Source: Steroidobacteraceae bacterium (GTDB lineage Bacteria > Pseudomonadota > Gammaproteobacteria > Steroidobacterales > Steroidobacteraceae). Taken from it: DNA of 38,851 nucleotides. Position 1 is the stretch's first letter; each line of letters begins with the position of its first letter. Both the position numbers and the translations under genes were made by a program. Under the pieces are notes generated by a model. It searched no databases and had not been told where the DNA came from. It saw only the letters and a list, made by a program, of their open reading frames with translations. Location of the stretch: NCBI GenBank assembly GCA_019683695.1, contig JADGHX010000025.1, positions 1-38,851 on the forward strand, written 5' to 3'. Positions 16,830-25,696 of this stretch are shown here, piece by piece.

Positions 16830-17327
16830 GCCTGCTCCCTGAAACAGACAACCGAGTTCACCGGAAGGAACGCGCCCGCGGCGGTTCCTCACACCGGACC
16901 TTCCTGCCGAACGCTGACGATGCGACGGAGCTTTCTTCGCGCCACCGGCCGCATTCACAGTCCGACAGGCTTGGCGGTGGAAAGTGTAGCGTAGTGGATC
17001 GCGCGTGCCACTGCCGGACCGGCTTGCGACTGCAGAGCGTGGTGTCTCCAGGCACCGACGCCCGAAGGACGGAGGCTACGGATGCAGACGGCAGGGAGCG
17101 AGTCTTGCTCCACCGGTGCGGCAGCCGGGGCCCGCACACGTCTGGGTAACGACGGCGCAGTGATCTTTCGTTGCCAGCGAGCCCCACGCCATGCACGGCG
17201 ACGCATCACCGCTAGTCTGTAGTCTGTTCATCACAAGTCTGTGCAAGCCGCAGTTCATGCCTCTGCAGTGGACTCGCCCGGATGTGGTGAGACGCCTCAC
17301 GATGAACGGCACGCTACACTTCGCGTG
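16830..17327. other. 498-bp divergent intergenic region
   Basis: This region separates the receiver gene (-) from the YdbH-like gene (+). None of the open frames shows homology. It contains three copies of the heptamer AGTCTGT (17214, 17221, 17236) and a GGTG/CACC mini-hairpin near 17040. Promoters for both flanking genes should lie here, but I see no clear -35/-10 pair. Confidence 0.5.
17214..17242 (+). repeat. Three direct AGTCTGT heptamers upstream of the YdbH-like gene
   Basis: AGTCTGT occurs at 17214-17220, 17221-17227 and 17236-17242. The first two abut and the third is offset by 15 bp, 86-114 bp before the start of the YdbH-like gene. They may be direct-repeat regulator sites or chance. 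Confidence 0.35.
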
Positions 17328-19436
17328 ATGCCTCCACGTGTTCATTCCCGCTGGCTGCGTCGACCGTGGCCTTGGCGGTGCGCACTGCTCACCGCATGGA
17401 CGTGCGCGCTGCTCTTTTCCGGATCGGATGCGTTTGCGATCAGCCGTATCGTGCTGGAGGTGGCCGAAGTCACGGTAGCGGGCATCAGTGCCGGCGGTGT
17501 CTCCGCAACGCTGGACCTGCGAGGCAAGGGCGGCGCGTCCGGCGAAGTCCGCGCGATGCTGGTGGATCTTCCGAAGCCGATCGGGACACTCCGCTCCGTC
17601 CGGGTGGATTGCAGCGGCGTCATCGTGCGCGAGCCGACATTCGAGTGTCGCGATGGACGCCTCTCGGCGCAGGGTGGCCCGACCGGCACGCTTTCGATGC
17701 ACGTCTCCACCCATTACGACTCGGCGAGCCAGCAGGCTCGCGTCGAGGCCTCGGAGTTGCCCGTTGCGGGAGGCATGGCCGAATTCACGGCCCGTCTCGA
17801 CCGCGCCGGCTGGTCGTTCGACGGAGCGGGGCAAGCACTGGATCTCGAGCAGCTGCGCAGGCTGCTCGCCCCGTGGATGCGCGTGCCGGACACACTCACC
17901 TTCACCGGGCATGCCGATGTGGAAGGCGAAGCGGCCAGCCGCGAGGGCGCATTCGCATTCCATGCGTGGCTGCGCACGGCGGACTTCAACCTCACGAATC
18001 CGGAAAGCACGCTCGTCGCGGAAAACGTGACGGCCGCGGTGCGGCTGGCCGCGGAGCGCAACCCGGAGGGCTTCACGGTCGAAGGGCGCCTCGATGGCCT
18101 CGCCGGTCAGGCACTCGCGGGCCCGGTGCTGCTCGACTTCGGTGCGAATCCGCTGCGACTGGAATCCCGGGGCCGACTCGCAGGCGAGGTGCTCACGCTG
18201 GACGATCTCACCCTCTTCCAACGGAACCTTAGTGACGTGCACGGCCATGCCGTCGTGCAGCTCGGCAATCAACCGCGCATCACCCGCGCGCATCTCGACA
18301 TTGCGAGTCTGCTGTTTCCGGCGGCGTACACGAGCTACCTGCAGATCGCGCTCGCAACCACGGACTTCGGCCGCCTCACGACGACGGGCCTTGCGCGCGG
18401 CACGGTGGACGTATCGGACAACGCCGTCACGAAAGCACAGCTGCAGATCAGCGACCTTGCGATGACCGACGCGGACGGCACGTTCGCCATGAGCGACGTG
18501 CACGCCGGCATCAACTGGGCGGCGGACGAGACGGCTGACGTGATGCCGTCCTACATCTCCTGGAGCCGCGCGCGGGCGTACGGGTTGACCGGGGGCGCTG
18601 CCCGGCTCGATTTCCGGACACGCGGCATGGGCTTCGAGCTGACACAACCCGCACGGCTGCCGGTGTTCGACGGAGCAGTGGTCGTGAACGCACTGAGCGC
18701 GCGCAGTCTCGGCGGCGCCGGCGCCGAGGTGAATTTCGACGCGCAGATCGAGCCGATCAGCATGCCCCTGCTCTGCCGCGCGTTCGGTTGGCCGGAGATG
18801 TCGGGACAGCTGTCCGGCCGCATCCCGGGCCTCAACTTTCGGAACAACGTCCTCAGCATCGAGGGCGATGTCGTGGCGAGCGTGTTCGACGGGACCATCG
18901 TCGGACGCAACTTCCGTTTGCAGGATCCGTTCGGACCCTGGCCACGCCTCTTCGCGGACGTGACGGCGCGGCGACTGGATCTGGCGCTGGTCACGCGCAC
19001 GTTCCCCATCGGCAGCATCAGCGGCCGGCTCGATGCGGACATTCAGCATCTCGAGCTCTTCAACTGGTCGCCGGTCGCCTTCGATGCGCGGCTCTACTCG
19101 ACGCCGGGAGACCGCTCGCGGAAGGTGATCAGCCAGAAGGCCATCACGAGCATCTCGAACGTCGGCGGCGGCGGCGGCGCGGTGGCCGCGGCGCTGCAGT
19201 CCGGTGTCCTGCGCTTCTTCGACGACTTCCGCTACGACGCGATCGGCATCACCTGCCGGCTCGAAAACGAGGTGTGCCTGATGGGTGGCATCGAGCCTGC
19301 CGGCATGGGCTACTACATGGTGCGAGGTCGGGGACTGCCGCGCATCGACATCATCGGCAACCAGGGCCGCGTGGCCTGGCCGCAGCTCGTCGCGCAGATC
19401 GTGGCGGCCATGAGGAGCAACGCGGTCATCCGGTGA
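17328..19436 (+). CDS. ydbH: YdbH-like AsmA/TamB-class intermembrane protein
   Basis: 702 aa from the ATG at 17328, which opens with a basic segment and a hydrophobic N-terminal anchor or signal (residues 12-37). The body is a long series of beta-strands of the AsmA/TamB-type repeat architecture. The C-terminus holds the YdbH signature: a Gly-rich VGGGGG, then GVLRFFDDFRYDAIGITCRLENEVCLMGGIE and a final GYYMVRGRGLPRIDIIGNQGRVAWPQLV. E. coli YdbH (about 880 aa) is a paralogue of TamB and YhdP that helps maintain outer-membrane lipid balance with YnbE and YdbL. This homologue is shorter. The YdbL-type gene follows in the same direction after 133 bp, which supports the assignment. Confidence 0.87.
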   Translation: MPPRVHSRWLRRPWPWRCALLTAWTCALLFSGSDAFAISRIVLEVAEVTVAGISAGGVSATLDLRGKGGASGEVRAMLVDLPKPIGTLRSVRVDCSGVIVREPTFECRDGRLSAQGGPTGTLSMHVSTHYDSASQQARVEASELPVAGGMAEFTARLDRAGWSFDGAGQALDLEQLRRLLAPWMRVPDTLTFTGHADVEGEAASREGAFAFHAWLRTADFNLTNPESTLVAENVTAAVRLAAERNPEGFTVEGRLDGLAGQALAGPVLLDFGANPLRLESRGRLAGEVLTLDDLTLFQRNLSDVHGHAVVQLGNQPRITRAHLDIASLLFPAAYTSYLQIALATTDFGRLTTTGLARGTVDVSDNAVTKAQLQISDLAMTDADGTFAMSDVHAGINWAADETADVMPSYISWSRARAYGLTGGAARLDFRTRGMGFELTQPARLPVFDGAVVVNALSARSLGGAGAEVNFDAQIEPISMPLLCRAFGWPEMSGQLSGRIPGLNFRNNVLSIEGDVVASVFDGTIVGRNFRLQDPFGPWPRLFADVTARRLDLALVTRTFPIGSISGRLDADIQHLELFNWSPVAFDARLYSTPGDRSRKVISQKAITSISNVGGGGGAVAAALQSGVLRFFDDFRYDAIGITCRLENEVCLMGGIEPAGMGYYMVRGRGLPRIDIIGNQGRVAWPQLVAQIVAAMRSNAVIR

Positions 19437-19569
19437 GCGCGCAGGCGCTTTTGTTAAACTCGACCCGGTTCAGGACGCGTTCACGCCTCGCCGCCAGAAT
19501 GCGCCGGCGCTGACCCGACTGCCTGAAGGGCGCAGCGGGCGTGACGTAACAGCCCTCGAGGAGATCACG

Positions 19570-20217
19570 ATGCGTCGGCTCTTGCCGTTGAAGGTTCTGG
19601 TGGCCGTGATGCTCGCCGCGTGCGTCACGGTGAACGTGTACTTCCCCGCGGCGGCCGCCGAGCGCGCCGCGGATCAGCTCATCGACCGCGTGACGAATCC
19701 GCAGCCGCAGGGCTCGACTCCGAACGGTGAGCCCCAGGGCTCGATCATAGCGCCCGCAAGCTCCGACTTCGCACCGGGCGGGGAGGAGAACACCCGTCCC
19801 GTGCTGCTCGCCGCGCTCGGCCATGTGCTCGAAGCGCTCGTGCCCGCGGCCCACGCGCAGGCCGCTGCGAACCTGGATATCGACACGCCCGAGATTCGCG
19901 CCATTACCGCGTCCATGCGGACGCGGTACGGTCAGCTGAAGCCGTATATCGATTCGGGCGCGGTCGGCCTCACGGCGAACGGGCTTCTGGAGCTGCGGGA
20001 TGCGAATGCGGTGCCGCTCGCCGAGCGCGCGAAGGTGAAAAGCCTCGTGGCCGAGGAGAACCGCGATCGGCAGACGCTCTACGCGGAGATCGCCAAGGCG
20101 AACGGCCATCCCGAGTGGAAGGCGGATATCCAGAGCACCTTCGGCCGCCGCTGGATCGAGCGCGCCGCTGCCGGCACGTACTATCAGGATGCGGGCGGCA
20201 ACTGGAAGCAGAAATAG
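19570..20217 (+). CDS. ydbL: YdbL-type (DUF1318) lipoprotein
   Basis: 215 aa. The N-terminus has a lipobox LAAC (C18), so it is a predicted lipoprotein, then VTVNVYFPAAAAERAADQLIDRV, a Pro/Gln-rich linker (about 45-90) and the DUF1318 domain (about 108-215: QLKPYIDSGAVGLTANGLLELRD ... LVAEENRDRQTLYAEIAK ... GTYYQDAGGNWKQK). In E. coli a small lipoprotein, YnbE, lies between ydbH and ydbL, and YdbL itself is a short periplasmic protein. No separate ynbE is seen here, so the lipidated N-terminal part may substitute for it (inference). GAGGAGA precedes the ATG. A strong terminator follows. Confidence 0.88.
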   Translation: MRRLLPLKVLVAVMLAACVTVNVYFPAAAAERAADQLIDRVTNPQPQGSTPNGEPQGSIIAPASSDFAPGGEENTRPVLLAALGHVLEALVPAAHAQAAANLDIDTPEIRAITASMRTRYGQLKPYIDSGAVGLTANGLLELRDANAVPLAERAKVKSLVAEENRDRQTLYAEIAKANGHPEWKADIQSTFGRRWIERAAAGTYYQDAGGNWKQK

Positions 20218-20250
20218 CGCCCAACGCGCGGCAACGTTCAAGAGAACGGG

Positions 20251-20289
20251 AAGGCGCCGCGGCCCACAAGGCCCGGCGCCTTGATTTTT
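20251..20289 (+). terminator. Rho-independent terminator after the ydbL-type gene
   Basis: The arms AAGGCGCCG (20251-20259) and CGGCGCCTT (20274-20282) continue inward with GGCC/GGCC, then GA and five T residues (20285-20289). It lies 34 nt past the stop codon. It is oriented for the plus strand and separates this unit from the convergent exporter operon. Confidence 0.88.
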
Positions 20290-20318
20290 CCCCTCGGCGT
20301 CTTTTTCCCTTCAGCGTC

Positions 20319-21134
20319 TCATTCGCGGGTGCCGGTGCCCCGGTTGAGCATGCCCACGCACAGGGCGAACATCGCGATCGCCGCCACCACCATGATCGCG
20401 AACGCAAGGCGCAGCGGCACATCCGACACGCCGAGGAAGCCGTACCGGAAGGCATTCACCATGTAGAGGATGGGGTTCGCGTAGGAGAGCTTTTGCGCCC
20501 ACTGCGGCAACAGGCTCACCGAATAGAACACGCCGCCGAAATACGTGAGCGGCGTGAGGATGAACGAGGGCACCCAGTTCACCTGATCGAAGTTCTTCGC
20601 GAACACGGCGTTGATGAAGCCGCCCAGCGAGAACACGAGCGATGTGAGCAGCACCGCGGCGAGGATGATGAAGAGGTGGTGCACCTGCATGTCGGTGAAC
20701 AGCACGGAGACGAGCGTCACCACACCGCCCACCATGAGCCCGCGGAGCATGCCCCCGGTGACGTAGCCCGCAACGATCACCCAGTTGGGCAACGGCGAGA
20801 CGAGCAGCTCCTCGATGTGCTTGCCGAACTTCGCGCCGAAGAAGGACGAGACCACGTTCGCGTACGAGTTGGTGATCACGGACATCATGATCAGCCCGGG
20901 CGCGATGTACTGCATGTACGAAAAGCCACCCATGTCGCCGACCCGGCGACCGATCAGGCTGCCGAAGATCACGAAGTACAAGGTGGCCGTCACCGCCGAA
21001 GGGACGAGCGTCTGGCCCCAGATGCGAATGATGCGGCCATACTCGCGGATGACGATGGTCTTGTAGCCCACCCAGCGAATGCGCGTCAGGTCGAGCGACG
21101 GGGCGGCGGAAGTGGTCACGGATGCGGTGTTCAT
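20319..21134 (-). CDS. yadH: ABC-2 type permease (YadH-like)
   Basis: 271 aa integral inner-membrane subunit with about six hydrophobic helices (for example SAVTATLYFVIFGSLIG, YIAPGLIMMSVITNSYANVV, LFIILAAVLLTSLVFSLGGFI and the last helix FAIMVVAAIAMFALCVGML). It matches the ABC-2 permease family in length and in the EFG-like NLPNWVIVAGYVTGGMLRG and YANPILYMVNAFRYGFLG segments. It forms an exporter with the ATPase encoded just upstream; the ATGA overlap of start and stop couples translation. Substrate unknown, as for E. coli YadGH. Confidence 0.93.
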   Translation of the reverse strand: MNTASVTTSAAPSLDLTRIRWVGYKTIVIREYGRIIRIWGQTLVPSAVTATLYFVIFGSLIGRRVGDMGGFSYMQYIAPGLIMMSVITNSYANVVSSFFGAKFGKHIEELLVSPLPNWVIVAGYVTGGMLRGLMVGGVVTLVSVLFTDMQVHHLFIILAAVLLTSLVFSLGGFINAVFAKNFDQVNWVPSFILTPLTYFGGVFYSVSLLPQWAQKLSYANPILYMVNAFRYGFLGVSDVPLRLAFAIMVVAAIAMFALCVGMLNRGTGTRE

Positions 21135-22132
21135 GAGCGGCCTCCCTGCGCGCCCACCGCTGTGGTCTCAGGCACGGCGATGCCGGAGAGCGCCTCCGGC
21201 GCGCGTGCCGCCGCGCCATTGGCGCCCTTCTCGACGAGACGCATGAAGATCTCCTCCAGCCGGTTCACCTTGTTGCGCATGCTCAGCACTTCGATGCCGA
21301 GCGCGGACAGGCGGGAGAAGATGTCGTTCAGGTTCTGATTCTTCGACACCTCCACTTCGAGCGTGTGGTTGTCCACGAGCGCCACGTTGTAGCCGTCGAG
21401 CTTCGGTGCCGCAGACAGCGCGTTGCGCAAGGTGAGCACGAAGGTTTCCGTATGGAGCTTCAGAAGCAGGCTGCTCATGCGATCCCGCTCGGCGATGCGG
21501 CCGCCATCGATGATGGCGATGTTCCGGCAGAGCGTTTCGGCCTCTTCGAGGTAGTGGGTCGTCAGGATGATGGTGGTGCCGCGCTCGTTGATGCCGCGGA
21601 GGAAGTCCCACATCGAGCGGCGGATCTCGATATCGACGCCGGCGGTGGGCTCATCGAGGATGAGCAGCTTCGGCTCGTTCATCAGCGCCCGCGCGATCAT
21701 CAGGCGGCGCTTCATGCCACCCGAGAGGCTGCGGGACATCTTGTCGCGCTTGTCCCAGAGATGCAGCTGGCGCAGGTAGTTCTCGGCGCGCTCGCGCGCC
21801 ACGCGCCGCTCGATGCCGTAGAAGCCGGCCTGGTTCACCAGGATCGTCTCCGGCGACTCGAACATGTTGAAGTTGATTTCCTGCGGCACGACGCCCACGC
21901 AGGCCTTGGCCGCCTCGAGCTCCCGATCGATGTCGTGCCCGAAGATGGACAGGGTCCCCGCCGTCTTGGTGACGAGCGAGGTGGCGATGCCGATGAGCGT
22001 GGTCTTGCCGGCACCGTTCGGGCCGAGCAGCGCGAAGAAATCGCCCTCCTCGACGTCGAGATCGATGCCTTTGAGAGCCTGGACGCCGTTGCGATAGGTC
22101 TTGACGAGTCCGCGGACGGAAAGCGCATTCAT
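21131..22132 (-). CDS. yadG: ABC transporter ATP-binding protein (YadG-like)
   Basis: 333 aa ATPase. Walker A GPNGAGKTT (37-45), Q-loop Q84, signature LSGGM (136-140) and Walker B LLILDEPT (156-163) are intact, followed by the switch His in TTHYLEEAE. The C-terminal part (about 230-333) is a non-catalytic extension usual in the YadG/CcmA branch. The ATG at 22132 was chosen because homology begins there, although the frame continues upstream. The gene precedes and overlaps the permease gene, and follows the diguanylate cyclase after 88 bp. Confidence 0.94.
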   Translation of the reverse strand: MNALSVRGLVKTYRNGVQALKGIDLDVEEGDFFALLGPNGAGKTTLIGIATSLVTKTAGTLSIFGHDIDRELEAAKACVGVVPQEINFNMFESPETILVNQAGFYGIERRVARERAENYLRQLHLWDKRDKMSRSLSGGMKRRLMIARALMNEPKLLILDEPTAGVDIEIRRSMWDFLRGINERGTTIILTTHYLEEAETLCRNIAIIDGGRIAERDRMSSLLLKLHTETFVLTLRNALSAAPKLDGYNVALVDNHTLEVEVSKNQNLNDIFSRLSALGIEVLSMRNKVNRLEEIFMRLVEKGANGAAARAPEALSGIAVPETTAVGAQGGRS

Positions 22133-22220
22133 GGGGCGCAAAAGGTTATCACGCACGCCCGCGCGGCGTGCCCGGCTCTCTCGAAAGGAAGAGTCGCGGG
22201 AGGTGCGTCCCGGCCGGAGG

Positions 22221-23447
22221 TCAGCTGGCTGCCTGCCTGAGCGCGTCTTCGCTGGCAGCGGCCGTGACGCTCGCGTTGAAGAACGCGCAGACGTTGCGCC
22301 CCTGGGCCTTGGCCGAGTACAGCGCCTGATCCGCCATCTGCACGGCCTGATCATGCGCCGCGTGGTCCTCGACGCCTGGCGCCGGAGCGAGCGTGGCCGC
22401 GCCCACACTGACCGTCACATACGGGCACGTGAGCGAAGCGGCGTGCGGAATGCGCAGTTCCCGAATGCTCTCGACCACAGCACGCGCAAGGTTCTCCGCA
22501 TATTCCCGTTCGGCGCCGAAGAGCACGGCGATGATCTCCTCGCCACCATAGCGCGCCACGAGATCCAGCGGCCGGCGCTGCACGGCGCGCTTGACGGCGA
22601 CTGCCACGTTCCGCAGACAGTCATCGCCTGCCTGATGCCCGTAGCGATCGTTGAAGGCCTTGAAGTGATCGATGTCGATGAGGATCACCGAGACGGGCAG
22701 CTGATCGCGCGCGGCCTGCTGCCACAGCGAGCGCACCTGCTCCTCCAGCGCGGCTCGATTGAGAAGACCGGTGAGGCCATCGTGCATGGCCACGTGCGCG
22801 AGCCTGCGCCGGTCGAGAAAGGCCATGCGATTGGCGTGCTCGAGCGCGTAGCAACCGGCACCGCCGATGAGATTGGCGCAGAAGAGCACGAAGAGCTGAT
22901 ACGTCGCCACATCCGGCGGCACCCTCCCCACGCCCGCGGCGACCGCATACGCCGCGACCAGCACCAGATTCGTCCGCAGCGCTGCGCTGAATGAGAGCAC
23001 GAGCATGAAATAGAAGAAGAAGGTCACGAGCAGCAGGCGGGCCGCAATCAGCGGCAGCTGTTCCGGCGTGGCCTGGGTCGCCATGATCACCATGCCGAGC
23101 CCGAACAACGGTGCCGCGATCTGGACGCAGGGCTGGTACCAGCGCGCGAAAAGCCGCTCGCGCGTGAGCACGAGCACGCTCAGCACCAGCGGCAGGTGCA
23201 GGCCGAAGCGCACGAGATCCAGTTGCGCGATGGTCGGCCCCGAGAGCACCCGATGATCGATCACGGCAAACCCGAGCACGGTCGAGAGCGCCACGTACAG
23301 GCTCATGCGAGCCCAGCGGCGCTCGGTCTCCTGCCGGGAGCGGCGATACTCGGCTTCGATCTCGGGCGGGAAGCGCAGCCTCCCGAACCCTGGTTGTGGC
23401 GTGAAGAGCGCCGCGGACGCGCCGTTGTCTACGGCGCGCTCAGACAT
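22221..23447 (-). CDS. Membrane-bound diguanylate cyclase
   Basis: 408 aa. Six hydrophobic helices lie between about residues 49 and 200. A GGDEF domain (213-390) follows, with the active-site loop GGEEI (301-305) in the ARYGGEEI context, a functional variant of GGDEF. The metal/nucleotide motif is LIDIDHFKAFNDRYGHQAGD. The inhibitory site RPLD (292-295) sits exactly five residues before GGEEI, so feedback control by c-di-GMP is likely. The membrane part has no named sensor domain that I recognise. The product should synthesise c-di-GMP in response to a membrane signal. The 58-codon gene lies 24 bp upstream on the same strand. Confidence 0.92.
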   Translation of the reverse strand: MSERAVDNGASAALFTPQPGFGRLRFPPEIEAEYRRSRQETERRWARMSLYVALSTVLGFAVIDHRVLSGPTIAQLDLVRFGLHLPLVLSVLVLTRERLFARWYQPCVQIAAPLFGLGMVIMATQATPEQLPLIAARLLLVTFFFYFMLVLSFSAALRTNLVLVAAYAVAAGVGRVPPDVATYQLFVLFCANLIGGAGCYALEHANRMAFLDRRRLAHVAMHDGLTGLLNRAALEEQVRSLWQQAARDQLPVSVILIDIDHFKAFNDRYGHQAGDDCLRNVAVAVKRAVQRRPLDLVARYGGEEIIAVLFGAEREYAENLARAVVESIRELRIPHAASLTCPYVTVSVGAATLAPAPGVEDHAAHDQAVQMADQALYSAKAQGRNVCAFFNASVTAAASEDALRQAAS

Positions 23448-23471
23448 GAGCGGGTTCGCGCGCGCAACGGA

Positions 23472-23648
23472 TCAACCCGGCCGCTGGGAGCGATTCGGCT
23501 GATCCAGAAAGGCCTTGATGCGAGTCCGCCAGACCTCATAGGCATCCCAGCCCGAACGGGTTTCCTGCTTCGGGTCTGCCACGAAGTCTTCGTTGGCGGC
23601 CTTCTGCGGACGCGGAAGGGTCGTCAATGGGTCGACTCGAGTTTTCAT
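23472..23648 (-). CDS. Small conserved-looking protein (58 aa), unknown
   Basis: A 58-codon reading frame, missed by length cut-offs, starting MKTRVDPLTTLPRPQK and ending with WDAYEVWRTRIKAFLDQ. The second half is amphipathic and aromatic, the first half polar and Pro-rich. Codon third positions are G/C-rich like the neighbours. A promoter candidate lies 67 bp upstream. The ribosome binding site is weak. It ends 24 bp before the diguanylate cyclase start, so both probably share a transcript. I do not recognise a family and infer no function. Confidence 0.55.
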   Translation of the reverse strand: MKTRVDPLTTLPRPQKAANEDFVADPKQETRSGWDAYEVWRTRIKAFLDQPNRSQRPG

Positions 23649-23714
23649 GGTCGTGGAACCTGGGGTCTTCGTTGTTGTTCTCGCCGGGACGTCCTGTCTG
23701 CCGGGCGAAGGCGA

Positions 23715-23743
23715 ATTCTAGCCCCCGGTGCGCCGAAAGCCAG
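23715..23743 (-). promoter_or_regulatory. Candidate sigma-70 promoter for the small gene and diguanylate cyclase
   Basis: On the minus strand CTGGCT (23738-23743) is separated by 17 bp from TAGAAT (23715-23720). The -10 is good and the -35 moderate (3 of 6). It lies between the gshA stop and the small gene start. Confidence 0.4.
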
Positions 23744-23787
23744 TGAAATTCTTATTGCGCGAATATGTTAATGGGCCGTTCTGTGAC

Positions 23788-25380
23788 TCAGTTCGCGAAA
23801 TACCGCGCGAGATAGGCCTCGAAGGACTCCTGTTGCGCAGCCTCAACAGCCGTCTGCCGCGCCAGGGAATCTGCTGCTTCCGCAGCAAACTCGTTCAGGC
23901 GCTCCGCGTTGGGCGGATACATGGAGAGGAAATACTCCTTGTGCAGCTGGGACATACGCAGGGCCTGGTCGGAAAAAGATTCGCCCGACCCGGACAGCTC
24001 CTGAAGCAGGCGGGCCGACGGCGTGAGTGACACGTCGTTCACCTTCGCCGCCTGCACTGCAAGAGCATTGCTGTACGGCCGCAACGGATCCCCGTTGTCA
24101 AGCAGCTCGCAGATCCCCGTCATCGAATCGAGCAGCTCATGGGCCCAGTCGCGCATCCGCACGCTCCGGCCGTCCCGCCACAACAGGAGCCCGTGCTCGC
24201 GCCCGCGTCTCGCGACGAGGAGATGATTCTCGTCGAGGCGCGCCTGCTCGGAGGCTGCGATCAGCGGGCTGTCCTTCAGCACACACGTGGCGAGAAAGGC
24301 CTCGAGGAAGCGCAGCTTGTTCTGGTTGACCCCGACCGGGTCGAACGCGCTCACATCGAGCGCACGCACTTCCACGTATTCGACGCCCGCGCGCTGGAGT
24401 GCTTTCGTCGGGCGCTCGCCCGAGCGCGCGACCCGCTTCGGACGGATGAAGCTGTAGTACTCGTTCTCGATCTGCAGGATGTTGGCATTGAGCTGGCGCC
24501 ATTCCACGCCGTTCGGGCCCTCCACCTTCACACCCAGCGCCTCGTAAGGCGGATGCGGAGTGGTGATGGCGCGCGTGAGGTCGCGCACGTACTCGTCCAG
24601 GCTGTTCACCGATACCGAGAGCCCGGACTGGTTGCGATTGCGATATCCGATGTCGCTCATGCGCAGGCTCGTGGCGTACGGCTCGTACAGCGTACCCGGG
24701 GTGAACGGCCGCATACTGGAGTCGCGCCCGCGCACGAACGATTCGCACACGACAGGCGACACGCCGAAAAGATACAGCACGATCCAGCCGTAGCGCCGAT
24801 AGTTGCGCAGCAGGTCGAAGTAGCTCGCCGAGATGAACGACTGGCCGTGATCCCGCGATTCGCGGATGTCCGCAAACACTTCCCAGAAGCGCTCGGGGAA
24901 GGAATAGTTGAAGTGCACGCCGGAGATGGCCTGCATCATGCGGCCATACCGCAACCCGAGACCATTGCGGTAGATGGTCTTCATGCGCCCGACGTTCGAG
25001 CTGCCGTACTGCGCGAGCGGCACGGCATCGTCACTCTCGATGTGGCACGGCATGCTCGTGGCCCAGAGCAGCTCGTCCTGAAGATGCCGGTACACGAATT
25101 GATGCAGGTCGAGCAGGTATTGCAGCAGCTCCCAGGTCTGCGTGAACGCGGGCGTAACCAGCTCGATCAGCGCCTCGGAGAAATCCGTAGTGATGTGCTC
25201 GTTGGTGAGCGCGGAACCCAATTCCGCAGGGTGAGGCGTCTGCGCGAGTTTGCCTTCCGGCGTCACGCGCAGGGATTCCTTCTCCACACCCTTGCGGCCA
25301 CCCTGAAGCACGCGCGGCTCGTGGCTGTTCACGAGGCCGGACAGGCGCCTCTCGAAGACGCGATCGACAGAGGAGGCCAT
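23788..25380 (-). CDS. gshA: Glutamate-cysteine ligase
   Basis: 530 aa, close to E. coli GshA (518 aa). It makes gamma-glutamylcysteine from Glu, Cys and ATP, the first step of glutathione synthesis, in the cytoplasm. Family motifs are GVEKESLRV near residue 30, ALTNEHITTDFSEALIELVTP (ATP/Mg and substrate glutamates), RNGLGLRYG and MQAISGVHFNYSFPE, SDIGYRNRNQSGLSVSVNSLDEYV, and VEYVEVRALDVSAFDPVG. The ATG at 25380 lies 7 bp after the stop of the Mpo1-like gene, so they form an operon. The stop at 23788 is not followed by a clear terminator. Function is firm. Confidence 0.97.
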   Translation of the reverse strand: MASSVDRVFERRLSGLVNSHEPRVLQGGRKGVEKESLRVTPEGKLAQTPHPAELGSALTNEHITTDFSEALIELVTPAFTQTWELLQYLLDLHQFVYRHLQDELLWATSMPCHIESDDAVPLAQYGSSNVGRMKTIYRNGLGLRYGRMMQAISGVHFNYSFPERFWEVFADIRESRDHGQSFISASYFDLLRNYRRYGWIVLYLFGVSPVVCESFVRGRDSSMRPFTPGTLYEPYATSLRMSDIGYRNRNQSGLSVSVNSLDEYVRDLTRAITTPHPPYEALGVKVEGPNGVEWRQLNANILQIENEYYSFIRPKRVARSGERPTKALQRAGVEYVEVRALDVSAFDPVGVNQNKLRFLEAFLATCVLKDSPLIAASEQARLDENHLLVARRGREHGLLLWRDGRSVRMRDWAHELLDSMTGICELLDNGDPLRPYSNALAVQAAKVNDVSLTPSARLLQELSGSGESFSDQALRMSQLHKEYFLSMYPPNAERLNEFAAEAADSLARQTAVEAAQQESFEAYLARYFAN

Positions 25381-25387
25381 GTGCGCT

Positions 25388-25696
25388 CTACCAGCGCAGC
25401 CGGCCCGTGAGCACTTCGCGGAGCATCCTGAAGTCTCCGCGCAGGCTGTACAGCGGGTGCCGGAAGGTGGCCGGCTTGTTCTTCTCGAAGAAGAAGTGGC
25501 CCACCCACGCGAACGCATAGCCCGCGACAGGCACCAGCCACAACAGCGACCAGCGCTGCGTCACGACCGAAACACCGGCGAGCGCGAGCGCGAGCAGGGT
25601 GCCCACGACATGCAGCCGCCTCGATGCGCGGCTGCTGTGCTCGCGCAGATAGAACGGATAGAAGTCATCAAAGCTCGCAAACCGACGCGGACTCAT
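25388..25696 (-). CDS. Mpo1-like (DUF962) small membrane protein
   Basis: 102 aa. The family core SFDDFYPFYLREHSSRASRRLHVVGT (residues 8-32) with H20 and H29 is followed by two hydrophobic helices and AWVGHFFFEKNKPATFRHPLYSLRGDFRM (H67, E71, N73). Yeast Mpo1, in the same family, is an iron-dependent dioxygenase in 2-hydroxy fatty acid alpha-oxidation. A bacterial role is not established and I infer only a lipid-related function. I chose the ATG at 25696 because the family begins there. It is co-transcribed with gshA, whose start lies 7 bp past its stop. Confidence 0.9.
   Translation of the reverse strand: MSPRRFASFDDFYPFYLREHSSRASRRLHVVGTLLALALAGVSVVTQRWSLLWLVPVAGYAFAWVGHFFFEKNKPATFRHPLYSLRGDFRMLREVLTGRLRW

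Noticed and set aside
17076-19049. 657-codon minus-strand open frame
   Set aside because: It is antisense to the YdbH-like gene, whose C-terminal signature is clear.
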